A stretch of 64,000 nt of DNA from the NCBI RefSeq assembly GCF_021129175.1, contig NZ_JAJOHV010000022.1, forward strand, positions 1-64,000, written 5' to 3'. This DNA comes from Chromobacterium piscinae (GTDB taxonomy: Bacteria; Pseudomonadota; Gammaproteobacteria; Burkholderiales; Chromobacteriaceae). The notes beneath the pieces were generated by a model, which ran no database searches, was not told the origin of the DNA, and saw only the letters and a program-made list of their open reading frames with translations. Below, in pieces: positions 46,697-59,820 of this stretch (positions within the stretch are counted from its first letter, which is position 1; each line of letters opens with the position of its first letter). The translations under genes and the position numbers were made by a program.

Positions 46697-47716
46697 TCAG
46701 AACAGCATCAGCACGTCGTGCTCCGCCTGCTGGGACAGGTCTCCCCATATTTCCTTGATTTCCAATAGCTTGGGCAGCGCCGCGTCGAACACTTCGACCA
46801 GCCTGGGCTCGAAATGGATGCCGCTGCCCTGGCGCAGCGTGGCCAGCGCCTTTTCCATCGGCCAGGCATCCTTGTAGGGACGGCGCATCGTCAGCGCGTC
46901 GAACACGTCGGCCAGGGAAATGATGCGCGCCGATTCGGGAATGGCCTCTCCGGCCAGTCCGTCCGGATAGCCGCTGCCGTCCCATTTCTCATGATGATAC
47001 AGTGCGATTTCCGCCGCCAGTCTGAAGACCGGCGCTTCGCTGCGGATCAGGATGTCGTAGCCGATGCGGGTATGGGTTTTCATGATTTCCCATTCTTCCG
47101 GCGTCAGCGGGCCGGGCTTGCGCAGGATGGCGTCCGGTATGCCCAGCTTGCCGGTGTCGTGCATGGGCGCGGCCAGCTCCAGCAGATGGCAGGACGGCGC
47201 GTCCCAGCCGCTGGTCGAGGCCAGCATCGCCGAATAGCCCGCCATCCGCCAGATGTGGACGCCGGTGTCGGTATCGTTGAAGTGGCCGGCCTGGCCCAGC
47301 ATGTAGATCGCGTCACGGTGGCTTTTCTCCAGCTGTGTGGCCTGAACCAGCGATAGATGGGTGCGTACCCGCGCCTGCACGATGGATGGCGAAACCGGCT
47401 TGACCAGATAGTCCACCGCGCCGGCGTCGAAACCGGCTGCTTCGTTGCCGATTTCCGCCAACGAGGTGACGAAGATCACCGGGGTGGCGGAGGATTGCGG
47501 ATCTTTCTTGAGGCGGCGGCAAACCTCATAGCCGTCCATGTCCGGCATCTGGATGTCTAGCAGCACCAGCGAGGGCCGGTGCTTGGCGGCCGCCGCCAGC
47601 GCTTCGGCGCCGTTGCGGGCGAAGACCAGCGGGTATTGCGGCGCCAGCACCTGGCGCATCGCGGCCAGGTTTTGCGGTTCGTCGTCGACAACGAGCAAGG
47701 GAGGGGAGGGCTGCAT
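46697..47716 (-). CDS. Response regulator with HD-GYP c-di-GMP phosphodiesterase output
   Basis: 339 residues. A receiver domain occupies about 1-120 (Asp11-Asp12, phospho-acceptor Asp54, Lys106). The HD-GYP domain follows with His186-Asp187 ([11 protein letters not shown]), HH at 241-242 and the GYP motif at 249-251 (WDGSGYPDG). It should degrade c-di-GMP to pGpG or GMP when phosphorylated, like RpfG. The gene begins three bases after the stop of the hybrid kinase upstream, so the two are a kinase-regulator pair. Confidence 0.95.
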   Translation of the reverse strand: MQPSPPLLVVDDEPQNLAAMRQVLAPQYPLVFARNGAEALAAAAKHRPSLVLLDIQMPDMDGYEVCRRLKKDPQSSATPVIFVTSLAEIGNEAAGFDAGAVDYLVKPVSPSIVQARVRTHLSLVQATQLEKSHRDAIYMLGQAGHFNDTDTGVHIWRMAGYSAMLASTSGWDAPSCHLLELAAPMHDTGKLGIPDAILRKPGPLTPEEWEIMKTHTRIGYDILIRSEAPVFRLAAEIALYHHEKWDGSGYPDGLAGEAIPESARIISLADVFDALTMRRPYKDAWPMEKALATLRQGSGIHFEPRLVEVFDAALPKLLEIKEIWGDLSQQAEHDVLMLF

Positions 47717-47719
47717 GTT

Positions 47720-51892
<4,173 letters not shown>

Positions 51893-52747
51893 TTCGGCCC
51901 CCTCTCTCGATGCGGGGGGGCGTCTCATCCATTCAAGTTAGTTCATCGCATTGCCTTTTGGCATGAGCGTAGGCTCGAATTGGATGGCGTTTGGCCTTTA
52001 ATCAAGACAAGTGGATGATTTCTAGTAGAAATACGGATGCGGTTTCAGTCCGCCGGTCAAGGCTTCAGGACGAAAGGTTTGTCTTTGGGTTGCATATTCC
52101 TTCTGTCATTTCCTCATGGTTTGCGGGCCGGAAGGCGCTGGCCGCGTCCTTCGTCGAGGCGTACCGGGCTAGGGGCGGGCCGCGTCTGGGCCAGGCCTGG
52201 GAGCGTCTGGTCCATTCTGGGAAATAAAATGGAAAACGGAAACTCTGAAATTTTATTTTTAATGACAATGGATATTCTGCGCGGCTTGAGCGGAAGGCTG
52301 GGGAGGGCGGATGGGATTTGCCGCTCAGCCTTTGATGGCGAAGGCGGATTTCTTTTGTATTTCAAGGGATCTGACGGATTTCCATCAGCTTGGGTGGCCA
52401 GTTCTGCTGAGAAGAAACGGCTCTTTATGGCGGGATATTTTTCAGCACGTTTGGATCAAATGTAATGTTTATCATGCTGTTTTTTCTGCAATATCAAGAT
52501 TATTATGGTGTTTTTGAATATTAGATTGTTTGCATGTTGTTTTGCGCGATGTTATAGTGCTTGTGAAGTTCATCGGCGCGCAACGCGCCACTCAATTCTT
52601 CGGGCTCGTCCCGTTCCCGCGTTTCACGCACCTCGTATCCGGCTTGGCCGGATGTCTTGAAAATCTACTGGCAGCTCTCTGGTTGTCGCGATCATTACAG
52701 CGGATCGCCGGCGGTTTTGTCGTCGCTATCCGCCAAGGAGGACGCAG
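51893..52747. other. Intergenic region, AT-rich in the middle
   Basis: About 850 bases. The part from about 51960 to 52560 is AT-rich and has scattered short frames; one of 78 codons at 52229-52465 begins after GGGAAATAAA but resembles nothing known and I do not call it. The stem ATCCGGC-TTG-GCCGGAT lies at 52638-52654 in the leader of the ABC operon. Nothing else is recognised. Confidence 0.4.
52530..52558 (+). promoter_or_regulatory. Probable promoter of the osmoprotectant ABC operon
   Basis: TTGCAT (52530-52535) and TATAGT (52553-52558) with a 17-bp spacer. The -10 is good, the -35 moderate. It implies a leader of about 180 bases before the first gene. Confidence 0.5.
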
Positions 52748-53464
52748 ATGCACAAAAGAGCGTTTGGCAAGCGCAGCATGATCTGGCTGATCCTGGCCGC
52801 CTTGGCGGCGGCGGGACTGTATTACGGCCTTGGCCCGGCCGTGTGGGCTGAATACCGCGAAGACCTGCTCTATCTGGGCGGGCGGCATCTGTATCTGGTC
52901 GGCGCGTCGATGGCGCTGGCGCTGGCTGTGGGCTTGCCCAGCGGCATCCTGCTGAGCCGGCCGCGGCTGCGGGGCAGCGCCGAATCTTGGATGCAAATCT
53001 TCAATATCGGCAACACCCTGCCGCCGATGGCGGTGCTGGCGCTGGCCATGGTGGTGGTGGGCATCGGCGACGCGCCGGCCATCGCCGCCTTGTTCCTGGC
53101 ATCCCTGCTGCCCATCGTGCGCAATGTCTATGCCGGTCTGGCCGGCCTGCCGCCGGCCTTGCTGGAGGCGGCCGACGCGCTGGGGATGACGCCGCGGCAG
53201 CGGCTGTTGCGCGTGGAACTGCCCAATGCCTTGCCGGTGATTCTCTCCGGCGTGCGGATCGCGCTGGCGCTGAACGTCGGCACCGCGCCGCTGGCCTTCC
53301 TGATCGGCGCCAGCAGCTACGGCGAGCTGATCTTCCCCGGCATCTATCTCAACAACCACACGGCTTTGCTGCTGGGCGCCGGCGGCACCGCGCTGATGGC
53401 GTTGGCGCTGGACCAGTCAGTGGCGCTGATCGGCCGCCTGGCCGCCGCGCGCGGCGTCGCCTGA
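52748..53464 (+). CDS. Osmoprotectant ABC transporter permease (OpuCB/YehW-like), gene 1
   Basis: 238 residues. After an N-terminal membrane helix, the ABC permease domain shows LGGRHLYLVGASMALALAVGLPSGIL, FNIGNTLPPMAVLALAM and the EAA loop EAADALGMTPRQRLLRVELPNALPVILSG. AAGGAGG precedes the ATG by six bases. It is one half of a pair of permeases in a four-gene operon for glycine betaine, choline or carnitine uptake. The closest functional analogues are OpuC and the YehYXWZ (OsmU) systems. Confidence 0.9.
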   Translation: MHKRAFGKRSMIWLILAALAAAGLYYGLGPAVWAEYREDLLYLGGRHLYLVGASMALALAVGLPSGILLSRPRLRGSAESWMQIFNIGNTLPPMAVLALAMVVVGIGDAPAIAALFLASLLPIVRNVYAGLAGLPPALLEAADALGMTPRQRLLRVELPNALPVILSGVRIALALNVGTAPLAFLIGASSYGELIFPGIYLNNHTALLLGAGGTALMALALDQSVALIGRLAAARGVA

Positions 53465-53488
53465 GCGGGCCCGCAGGAAGGATTACCT

Positions 53489-54418
53489 ATGAAAATGATT
53501 GCGTGTTTTCGACGCTGGCTGGCCTCTGCCTGTCTGGCGGGAGCGGCGATGGCGCTGTTGCCCGCGGCGGCCGCGGCCGCCGGCCTGACCCTGGGCAGCA
53601 AGAATTTCACCGAACAGCACCTGCTGTCCGAGTTGACCGCGCAGTATCTGAGCGGCAAGGGCTATGAGGTGGCGCAGAAGCCGGACCTCGCCACCGTGAT
53701 CCTGCGCAATGCGATGGAGCATGGACAGATCGATCTGGCCTGGGATTACACCGGCACCGGGCTGATCATCCACCATGGCATCCAGCAGAAATTGAGCAAT
53801 GAGGAGGCCTACGCCATGGTCAAGCGCCTGGACGAGCCCAAGGGCCTGATCTGGCTGAATCCTTCAGCGCTCAACAACACCTACGCGCTGGCGATGAGGC
53901 GCGATCGGGCCGAGGCGGAGGGCGTGCGCACGCTGTCGGAGCTGGCGCGGGCCGTGAACCGGAGCAATGGCGGCGACAAGCGCGGGCAGCTGGGTTTCGA
54001 CATGGAATTCGCTGGACGCCCGGACGGCCTCAAGCCGCTGCAGCAGCTGTATGGCATGGAGTTGAGCCGGCCGCAGATCCGGCAGATGGATTCCGGCTTG
54101 GTGTACAACGCCATTCGCGACGGCTTTGTCGATGCCGGCCTGGTCTACACCACCGATGGCCGGATCAAGGGTTTCGAATTGCTGGTGTTGCAGGATGACC
54201 TGAATTTCTTCCCGGCCTATGCGGCGACGCCGGTCGTGCGCAAGGAGGTTCTGGACCGCAATCCCGGCCTCGCCGACGAGCTGAACCGTCTGTCCGCCTT
54301 GCTGGACAACGATGCGATGTCGACGATGAACGCGGAGGTGGATATCCGGCATCGCCCGGTCCGAGAGGTGGCGGCCGAGTTTCTGCGCAGCCGCGGGCTG
54401 GCGAAGGAGGGCGCGTGA
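53489..54418 (+). CDS. Osmoprotectant ABC transporter substrate-binding protein (OpuCC/OsmF-like)
   Basis: 309 residues. An N-terminal signal peptide (basic start, then CLAGAAMALLPAAAAAA) precedes the mature OpuAC-type binding domain: LTLGSKNFTEQHLLSELTAQYL, ARG-like DLAWDYTGTGLI, and the late VDAGLVYTTDGRI. Aromatic residues for quaternary-ammonium binding would be expected; DYTG is one conserved position. There is no lipobox Cys at the signal cleavage point. It sits between two permeases, 24 bases after the first. Confidence 0.9.
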   Translation: MKMIACFRRWLASACLAGAAMALLPAAAAAAGLTLGSKNFTEQHLLSELTAQYLSGKGYEVAQKPDLATVILRNAMEHGQIDLAWDYTGTGLIIHHGIQQKLSNEEAYAMVKRLDEPKGLIWLNPSALNNTYALAMRRDRAEAEGVRTLSELARAVNRSNGGDKRGQLGFDMEFAGRPDGLKPLQQLYGMELSRPQIRQMDSGLVYNAIRDGFVDAGLVYTTDGRIKGFELLVLQDDLNFFPAYAATPVVRKEVLDRNPGLADELNRLSALLDNDAMSTMNAEVDIRHRPVREVAAEFLRSRGLAKEGA

Positions 54419-55077
54419 TGGAAACCCTGCTGGAAACCGGCCGCTACATGCTGGCCAATCTGTCTTATATCGGCGTTTTGGCCGGGCAGCATCTGACGCT
54501 GGTCGGCATCGCCGTCAGTCTCGCCGTGCTGTTGGGCGTGCCGCTGGGCGTGCTGATCGTGCGCTTTCCCGCCATCGCCGACGTGGTGCTGAGCCTGGCC
54601 ACCGTGTTGTTGACCATTCCGGCGATCGCGCTGTTCGGCCTGATGATCCCGCTGTTTTCGCTGATCGGCCACGGCATCGGCGCGGTGCCGGCCATCTCCG
54701 CCGCTTTTCTTTACTCGCTGCTGCCCATCGTGCGCAACGCCCATGCGGCGCTGACGCAGCTGGAGCCGGGCGTGCGCGAGGCCGGCCGCGGCATCGGCCT
54801 CACCTTCTGGCAGCGTCTGCGCTGGGTGGAGCTGCCGCTGGCGGTGCCGGTGATCTTCGGCGGCATCCGCACTGCGGTGGTGCTGAACATCGGCGTGATG
54901 GCGATCGCCGCCATCGTCGGGGCCGGCGGCCTGGGCACGCTGATCCTGCACGGCATCAGCCAGAGCGACATCCGCAAGCTGATCGCCGGCGCCCTCGCCG
55001 TAAGCCTGCTCGCCGTGGCCATGGACTGGCTGCTGCTGCGCGCCCAGCGCGCGTTGACACCGAAAGGAATCCGCTGA
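54418..55077 (+). CDS. Osmoprotectant ABC transporter permease, gene 3
   Basis: 219 residues. Begins at an ATG seven bases after AAGGAGG, overlapping the TGA of the binding-protein gene; a GTG one codon earlier is closer to the site. Five to six membrane helices; the EAA loop is EAGRGIGLTFWQRLRWVELPLAVPVIFGG. It is similar in layout but not identical to the first permease, so the transporter probably uses a heterodimeric channel. The stop overlaps the ATPase gene. Confidence 0.9.
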   Translation: METLLETGRYMLANLSYIGVLAGQHLTLVGIAVSLAVLLGVPLGVLIVRFPAIADVVLSLATVLLTIPAIALFGLMIPLFSLIGHGIGAVPAISAAFLYSLLPIVRNAHAALTQLEPGVREAGRGIGLTFWQRLRWVELPLAVPVIFGGIRTAVVLNIGVMAIAAIVGAGGLGTLILHGISQSDIRKLIAGALAVSLLAVAMDWLLLRAQRALTPKGIR

Positions 55078-56219
55078 TGATAGAACTGCAAAATCTCTGC
55101 AAGCAATTCACTCAAAAGAACGGCCAGGCATTCAAGGCCGTGGACAACGTCAGCCTGAAGGTGGCCGAGGGCGAGATCTGCGTGCTGTTAGGCCCGTCCG
55201 GCTGCGGCAAGACCACCACCATGAAAATGATCAACCGCCTGATCGAACCCACCTCCGGCAAGGTGCTGATAGGCGGCGAGGACACCGCGGGCATCGATAC
55301 CGTGACGCTGCGCCGGCACATCGGTTACGTGATCCAGCAGATCGGCCTGTTCCCCAATATGACCATCGAGGAAAACATCACGGTGGTGCCTCGCATGCTG
55401 GGCTGGGACAAGAAGCGCTGCCGCGAGCGCGCCCGCGAGCTGATGCATATGGTGGCGCTGGATCCGGACCGTTTCCTGCAGCGTTACCCGAGAGAGATGT
55501 CCGGCGGCCAGCAGCAGCGCATCGGCGTGATCCGCGCGCTGGCGGCCGACGCGCCGGTATTGCTGATGGACGAGCCGTTCGGCGCGGTGGACCCGATCAA
55601 CCGCGAGCAGATCCAGAACGAGTTCCTGCAGATGCAGCGCCAGCTCGGCAAGACGGTGATGCTGGTCAGCCACGATATCGACGAGGCGATCAAGCTGGGC
55701 GACCGCATCGCGGTGTTCCGCCAGGGGCGGATGGTGCAGTGCGCCGGATCGGACGAGGTGCTGGCGCATCCGGCCGACGACTTCGTCGCCAGCTTCGTCG
55801 GGCACGACCGCACGCTGAAGCGGCTGCTGCTGGTGAAGGCAGGCGAGGTGGCCGAACAGCGGGAGACGCTGACCGCCCGGCTGGACACGCCGCTGTCCGC
55901 CGCCTACGGCATGATGGACGACGCCGATCTGCTGCACCTGACCGTGGTGGGCGAGGCCGGCGAGCCGCTGGGCTTCGTCAAGCGCCGCGACGCCAAATCC
56001 GGCGACGGCCGCTGCCGCGACAAGCTCAATCGGATCGAAGTCACGGCCGGCGTCGGCGAGAACCTGCGCATCGTGCTGTCCCGGTTGTACGAGCACAACC
56101 TCACCTGGATGCCGGTGGTGGACGAGTCCGAACGTTACTGCGGGGAGGTGTCGCAAGACTATATCGCCGATTACCTGCATTCGGGCCGCACCCGAAGAAA
56201 GGGCGTCGCGCTGGCGTGA
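55077..56219 (+). CDS. Osmoprotectant ABC transporter ATPase (OpuCA-like), with CBS domains
   Basis: 380 residues. ABC domain: Walker A GPSGCGKTT (about 38-46), MSGGQQQRIG signature, Walker B VLLMDEPFGAVDP, His switch in VSHDIDEA. The C-terminal 130 residues contain CBS-like repeats (EVTAGVGENLRIVLSRLYEHNLTWMPVVDE), which in OpuA act as the ionic-strength gate. It is the last gene of the operon; its ATG overlaps the TGA before it. A good terminator follows. Confidence 0.93.
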   Translation: MIELQNLCKQFTQKNGQAFKAVDNVSLKVAEGEICVLLGPSGCGKTTTMKMINRLIEPTSGKVLIGGEDTAGIDTVTLRRHIGYVIQQIGLFPNMTIEENITVVPRMLGWDKKRCRERARELMHMVALDPDRFLQRYPREMSGGQQQRIGVIRALAADAPVLLMDEPFGAVDPINREQIQNEFLQMQRQLGKTVMLVSHDIDEAIKLGDRIAVFRQGRMVQCAGSDEVLAHPADDFVASFVGHDRTLKRLLLVKAGEVAEQRETLTARLDTPLSAAYGMMDDADLLHLTVVGEAGEPLGFVKRRDAKSGDGRCRDKLNRIEVTAGVGENLRIVLSRLYEHNLTWMPVVDESERYCGEVSQDYIADYLHSGRTRRKGVALA

Positions 56220-56237
56220 TGTTGTCGTAGATTGGCC

Positions 56238-56263
56238 AAAAGGCGCGTATTCGCGCCTTTTTT
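56238..56263 (+). terminator. Terminator of the osmoprotectant ABC operon
   Basis: Arms AAAAGGCGCG / CGCGCCTTTT (56238-56247, 56252-56261), loop TATT, then more T. Confidence 0.92.
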
Positions 56264-56277
56264 GTTGCGCTGAGTTT

Positions 56278-56288
56278 GGGGGGGGGGG
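56278..56288 (+). repeat. Homopolymer run of eleven G
   Basis: Eleven consecutive G lie between the ABC operon terminator and the tRNA gene. It is outside any gene I can call; homopolymers of this length are prone to slippage or sequencing error. Confidence 0.8.
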
Positions 56289-56373
56289 CGTGCGGGCGGC
56301 GATTTGGGGCGGGATGCGAGCATTCGGACGGCTGCAATCCGGAGCGGGTGGCCATGTATTTGTCGAAGGCAAC

Positions 56374-56401
56374 AAAAAAGCCCTTGATTGCTCAAGGGCT
56401 T
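56374..56401 (-). terminator. Terminator of tRNA-Ser
   Basis: Arms AAGCCCTTGA / TCAAGGGCTT (56378-56387, 56392-56401), loop TTGC; on the minus strand it ends in a run of T. Confidence 0.92.
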
Positions 56402-56414
56402 GATTGCGTTCTAC

Positions 56415-56504
<90 letters not shown>

Positions 56505-56578
56505 GGTGTCAGTCGAGGAACGCATTATGTCCGTGCGGGCCCGTACTGTCAATAGTTTCTTGCAGTTCTCCGCCCATG

Positions 56579-56604
56579 AAAAACGCCACCGCGAGGGTGG
56601 CGTT
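56579..56604 (-). terminator. Terminator of the gltP-like gene
   Basis: Arms AACGCCACC / GGTGGCGTT (56582-56590, 56596-56604), loop GCGAG; the minus-strand transcript ends with TTTTTC. Confidence 0.85.
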
Positions 56605-56624
56605 GGCGTGGGGGAGGAAGCTGC

Positions 56625-57860
56625 TCAGTGGCGCTTCAGTTCGCCTTCCCACTTGGCGACCACGGCGGTGGCGACGGAATTGCCCACCACGTTGGTGGCG
56701 GAGCGTCCCATGTCCAGGAAGTGGTCGATGCCGAGTAGCAGCAGCAGGCCGGCTTCCGGGATGTTGAACTGCGCCAGGGTGGCGGCGATCACCACCAGCG
56801 ATGCGCGCGGCACGCCGGCCATGCCCTTGGAAGTCAGCATCAGGATCAGCAGCATGGAGATTTCCTGGGCCAGCGTCAGGTCGATGCCGTAAGCCTGGGC
56901 GATGAAGATCACCGCGAAGGTGCAGTACATCATCGAGCCGTCCAGGTTGAACGAATAGCCCATCGGCAGCACGAAGCTGGCGATCTTGTTGGACACGCCG
57001 AAGCGTTCCAGTTGTTCCAAGGTTTTCGGATAGGCGGCTTCCGAGCTGGCGGTGGTGAACGACAGCAGCAGCGGCTCCTTGATCATGCCCATCAGGTGCA
57101 ACAGGCGCGGGCCGACGATCAGCACGCCGACGGCGATCAGCAACAGCCACAGGATGCCGATGGACAGATAGAACTGGGCCATGAACTTGCCGTAGGTGCC
57201 GAGAATGGACAGGCCTTCCTTGGCCACGGTGGCGGCGATGGCGCCGAACACCGCCAGCGGGGCGAAGTTCATCACGTAGCTGGTGACCTTCAGCATCACG
57301 TGGGCGATGACATCGATCACGTCGATCAGCGCCTTGGAGCGCTCGCCCAGAGCCGCCATCGCACTGCCGAAGAACACCGAGAAGATCACGATCTGCAGAA
57401 TTTCGTTGTTGGCCATCGCTTCGAACACGCTCTTGGGAATGGCGTGGGTGACGAAGTCCTTCAGCGAAATGGCGCCGGCCTTGATGCCGGAGTCGGCGTG
57501 CATGTCGGGCAGCGGCAGGTTCAGCGCCACGCCCGGCTTCAGGATGTTGACCATGATCAGGCCAAGGGTCAGCGACGCCAGCGAGGCGCAGATGAACCAG
57601 CCCATGGTCTTGCCGCCGATGCGGCCCACCGATTTGGCGTCGCCCATCTTGGCGATGCCTACCACCAGCGTGGAGATCACCAGCGGGGCGATGATCATCT
57701 TGATCAGCCGCAGGAAGATGTCGGTGAGGATGGACATGCCGTCGACGAAGGATTTGATCGCGGCGGCATCATCGCCGGCGTGTTGGCGGAAGAGGTAGCC
57801 TACGAGGATGCCCAGCAGCATCCCGACCAGAATCAAGGCCGTGAGTTTTTTAGACTTCAT
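56625..57860 (-). CDS. Glutamate/aspartate or dicarboxylate:cation symporter (GltP/DctA family)
   Basis: 411 residues, eight membrane helices plus two re-entrant loops. The diagnostic serine-rich tip TTASSEAAYP and the helix motif SFNLDGSMMY are intact, and FLDMGRSATNVVGNSVAT holds the substrate Arg and Asn of the glutamate transporter family. It takes up acidic amino acids or C4-dicarboxylates with protons or Na+. No C4-dicarboxylate two-component system is near. A promoter with TATAAT is seen about 210 bases upstream. Confidence 0.93.
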   Translation of the reverse strand: MKSKKLTALILVGMLLGILVGYLFRQHAGDDAAAIKSFVDGMSILTDIFLRLIKMIIAPLVISTLVVGIAKMGDAKSVGRIGGKTMGWFICASLASLTLGLIMVNILKPGVALNLPLPDMHADSGIKAGAISLKDFVTHAIPKSVFEAMANNEILQIVIFSVFFGSAMAALGERSKALIDVIDVIAHVMLKVTSYVMNFAPLAVFGAIAATVAKEGLSILGTYGKFMAQFYLSIGILWLLLIAVGVLIVGPRLLHLMGMIKEPLLLSFTTASSEAAYPKTLEQLERFGVSNKIASFVLPMGYSFNLDGSMMYCTFAVIFIAQAYGIDLTLAQEISMLLILMLTSKGMAGVPRASLVVIAATLAQFNIPEAGLLLLLGIDHFLDMGRSATNVVGNSVATAVVAKWEGELKRH

Positions 57861-58255
57861 TCAGTTGTTCCTGCCTGTTCTTGAGACGTTTTCAAACGAG
57901 CGTCGCATTTTCATGACATGACATGCGGCTTAATGGAGGGAGTCATGTGTGCGTGCCGTGTGTCCGGCATGTTTCGCCATGTAGCGGCCGGGCTACTTTG
58001 TTGTTTTTAGCCCGTTTTCAGGGACTTGTACCTGTTGTTGTCCGACAGGAGCAGCCGGCTGAAGGTTAGCGATTATAGAGTGTTAGTACGAGGTTGTCTT
58101 GACGGGATTTCGACAATTGCTGTTCGAATTCGAATATTTCGCAATGATCTTAAAGACTTAAGAATTCCATGATGCGCTAAAGAAGCGCATCGCATGGAAA
58201 GGGCTGCCGCGTTGATGCCGTTCGTGTAGCGCGACGACAACGCGGCGGGCGGGGA
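57861..58255 (-). promoter_or_regulatory. Upstream region of the gltP-like gene with sigma-70 promoter
   Basis: 395 bases without a gene. On the minus strand a perfect TATAAT -10 (58077-58072) lies 17 bp from AAGACA (58100-58095). The implied leader of about 200 bases contains small dyads but no recognised riboswitch. Confidence 0.55.
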
Positions 58256-58534
58256 TCAGTGGTGGATGTCGAGGGTGACGTCGCCGCGCTCTTCGGCGAC
58301 GGTTTGCAGAATTTCCAGCACGGTGGCGTAAACGTCGGCGCCCATCCCGCGGCGCGCTTCCTCGGTGTCGCGCCAAAGCAACTCGAACGGACCGGCCACG
58401 TCGTTGGCCAGGCTGTCGTACAGCGCGTCCAGGTTGCGGCCGAAATGGGCGGGCAGCGACAGCTGGCGCTCCAGCTCGTCGTAGAACTGCTCCAGGCTGC
58501 GGATGTGGCGCAGCTCGCATACTTTTACTTGCAT
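58256..58534 (-). CDS. Barstar-family ribonuclease inhibitor
   Basis: 92 residues, the size of barstar (89). The binding helix PAHFGRNLDALYDSL matches barstar PEYYGENLDALWDCL, keeping Asp36 and Asp40, equivalent to the barnase-contacting Asp35 and Asp39; Trp38 is Tyr here and Tyr29 is His. It overlaps the end of the RNase gene by ten bases and is translated just after it. It should neutralise the linked enzyme inside the cell. Confidence 0.93.
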   Translation of the reverse strand: MQVKVCELRHIRSLEQFYDELERQLSLPAHFGRNLDALYDSLANDVAGPFELLWRDTEEARRGMGADVYATVLEILQTVAEERGDVTLDIHH

Positions 58535-58968
58535 GGCGCGACCTCGATGAAGCTGTTGTAGTGATCCACGGTGACGAAGCGCTGGCCCTGGCGGCTGAAC
58601 AGCAGGCGCTTGGCTCCGCGCTTGCCGCCGGTGTAGCCCAGGTCGGCTTCTTGCCACTGGCCGGCGGGCAGACGTTTTTCGTAATTGCCGAAGCGGTCGC
58701 CGCCCATGGACTTGCCCTGCAGGCCGGGCGCGCTCCACAGGCTGCGGCCCGGCTTCCAGCCGGCGGCCTGGGCCTGGCGCTTGGTGACGAACTTGTCCGG
58801 CAGCCGGCCATCGCGGTTGAGGCTTTGCAGCATGTCGCCCAGCTCGGCCACGTCCAGCTGGCGGGAGGCCTGCAGATTGACCTTGGCGGCGACGTCGCGA
58901 CAGGAGGGCGCGGCCAGCGCCGGGAGGCTCAGCGCCGACAGCAGCAGTAACAGCAATCTTGTTTTCAT
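58525..58968 (-). CDS. Secreted barnase-like guanyl-specific ribonuclease
   Basis: 147 residues with an N-terminal signal peptide (KTRLLLLLLSALSLPALAA). The mature domain follows barnase closely: LPDKFVTKRQAQAAGW, NYEKRLP, QWQEADLGYTGGKRGAKRLLFS, VDHYNSF. The catalytic and phosphate-binding residues Glu107, Arg117, Arg121 and His136 each lie exactly 34 positions after barnase Glu73, Arg83, Arg87 and His102, so all are conserved. Cys23 and Cys146 could form a disulfide. With the next gene, barstar-like, it makes a secreted RNase with cytosolic protection. The start at 58968 gives a clean signal peptide. Confidence 0.94.
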   Translation of the reverse strand: MKTRLLLLLLSALSLPALAAPSCRDVAAKVNLQASRQLDVAELGDMLQSLNRDGRLPDKFVTKRQAQAAGWKPGRSLWSAPGLQGKSMGGDRFGNYEKRLPAGQWQEADLGYTGGKRGAKRLLFSRQGQRFVTVDHYNSFIEVAPCK

Positions 58969-59032
58969 GATGAAACCTGAGGCAAAGGGTTGCCGCGCCA
59001 TTCTAGCGTCGGGGCGGCGGGGGGAGAAGCGC

Positions 59033-59812
59033 TCAATCCAGCGGCTGCGACTCCACCGGGTAAGGGCGGCCGATCAGCTGCGGCAGCCGCAGCGCCATCT
59101 CGCCGGAGTCGGCCGAGGTGGTGATGAAGCGGTAGTAGCGGTCGCCCTGGCTGTCGCAGCCGTGCTGGCGCAGCAGGTCGCCGACGCGGCGGGCGATGGC
59201 CTCGGCCGGGTCGTACAGCTGGATGCGGTCGCCGGTGACTTCGCGGATCAGCGGCTCGAGAAACGGGTAGTGGGTGCAGCCCAGCGCGATGTGGTCGATG
59301 TTTTCGCCCATCAGCGGCTCCACCACGCTGCGCACCAGCGCGCGAGTGCGTTCGCTGGACAGTTCTCCGGCCTCCACCTGCTCCACCCAGCCGTGGCCGG
59401 CGCGTCGCAGCACGTCCACGCCGTCGGCGTGGTCGTCGAGCAGCGTTTTCACGCGCGCGCTGGCCAGCGTGTACTCGGTGGCCAGCACCGCGATGCGGCC
59501 GGTGCGGCTCATCGCGGCGGCGGGCTTGATCGCCGGCTCGATGCCGACGATGGGCAGCGACAGCTCGGCGCGCAAAGCGGCGATGGCGGCGGTGGTGGCG
59601 GTGTTGCAGGCCACCACCAGGATGGTCGCTCCCTGGCTGACCAGGTAATGCCCCACCTTCAGCGCCCGGGCGATGATTTCGTCGCGGCTGCGCGGGCCAT
59701 ACGGGCAATAGGCCTGGTCAGCCAGATAAGTGATCGGCCAGTCGGGCAGGGCGGCGCGCACCGCGCGCCACACCGACAGCCCGCCCAGGCCGGAATCGTA
59801 CATTGCGATCAT
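59033..59812 (-). CDS. murI: Glutamate racemase
   Basis: 259 residues. MYDSGLGGLSVW (Asp and Ser catalytic bases), ACNTATTAAI (first catalytic Cys) and LGCTHYPFL (second Cys, His) are present, so it interconverts L- and D-glutamate for peptidoglycan. It starts eight bases after the mrp stop. The ATG at 59812 gives MIAMYDSG; a second ATG three codons later is also possible. No strong ribosome site is visible for either. Confidence 0.95.
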   Translation of the reverse strand: MIAMYDSGLGGLSVWRAVRAALPDWPITYLADQAYCPYGPRSRDEIIARALKVGHYLVSQGATILVVACNTATTAAIAALRAELSLPIVGIEPAIKPAAAMSRTGRIAVLATEYTLASARVKTLLDDHADGVDVLRRAGHGWVEQVEAGELSSERTRALVRSVVEPLMGENIDHIALGCTHYPFLEPLIREVTGDRIQLYDPAEAIARRVGDLLRQHGCDSQGDRYYRFITTSADSGEMALRLPQLIGRPYPVESQPLD

Positions 59813-59820
59813 GCTGAGGC

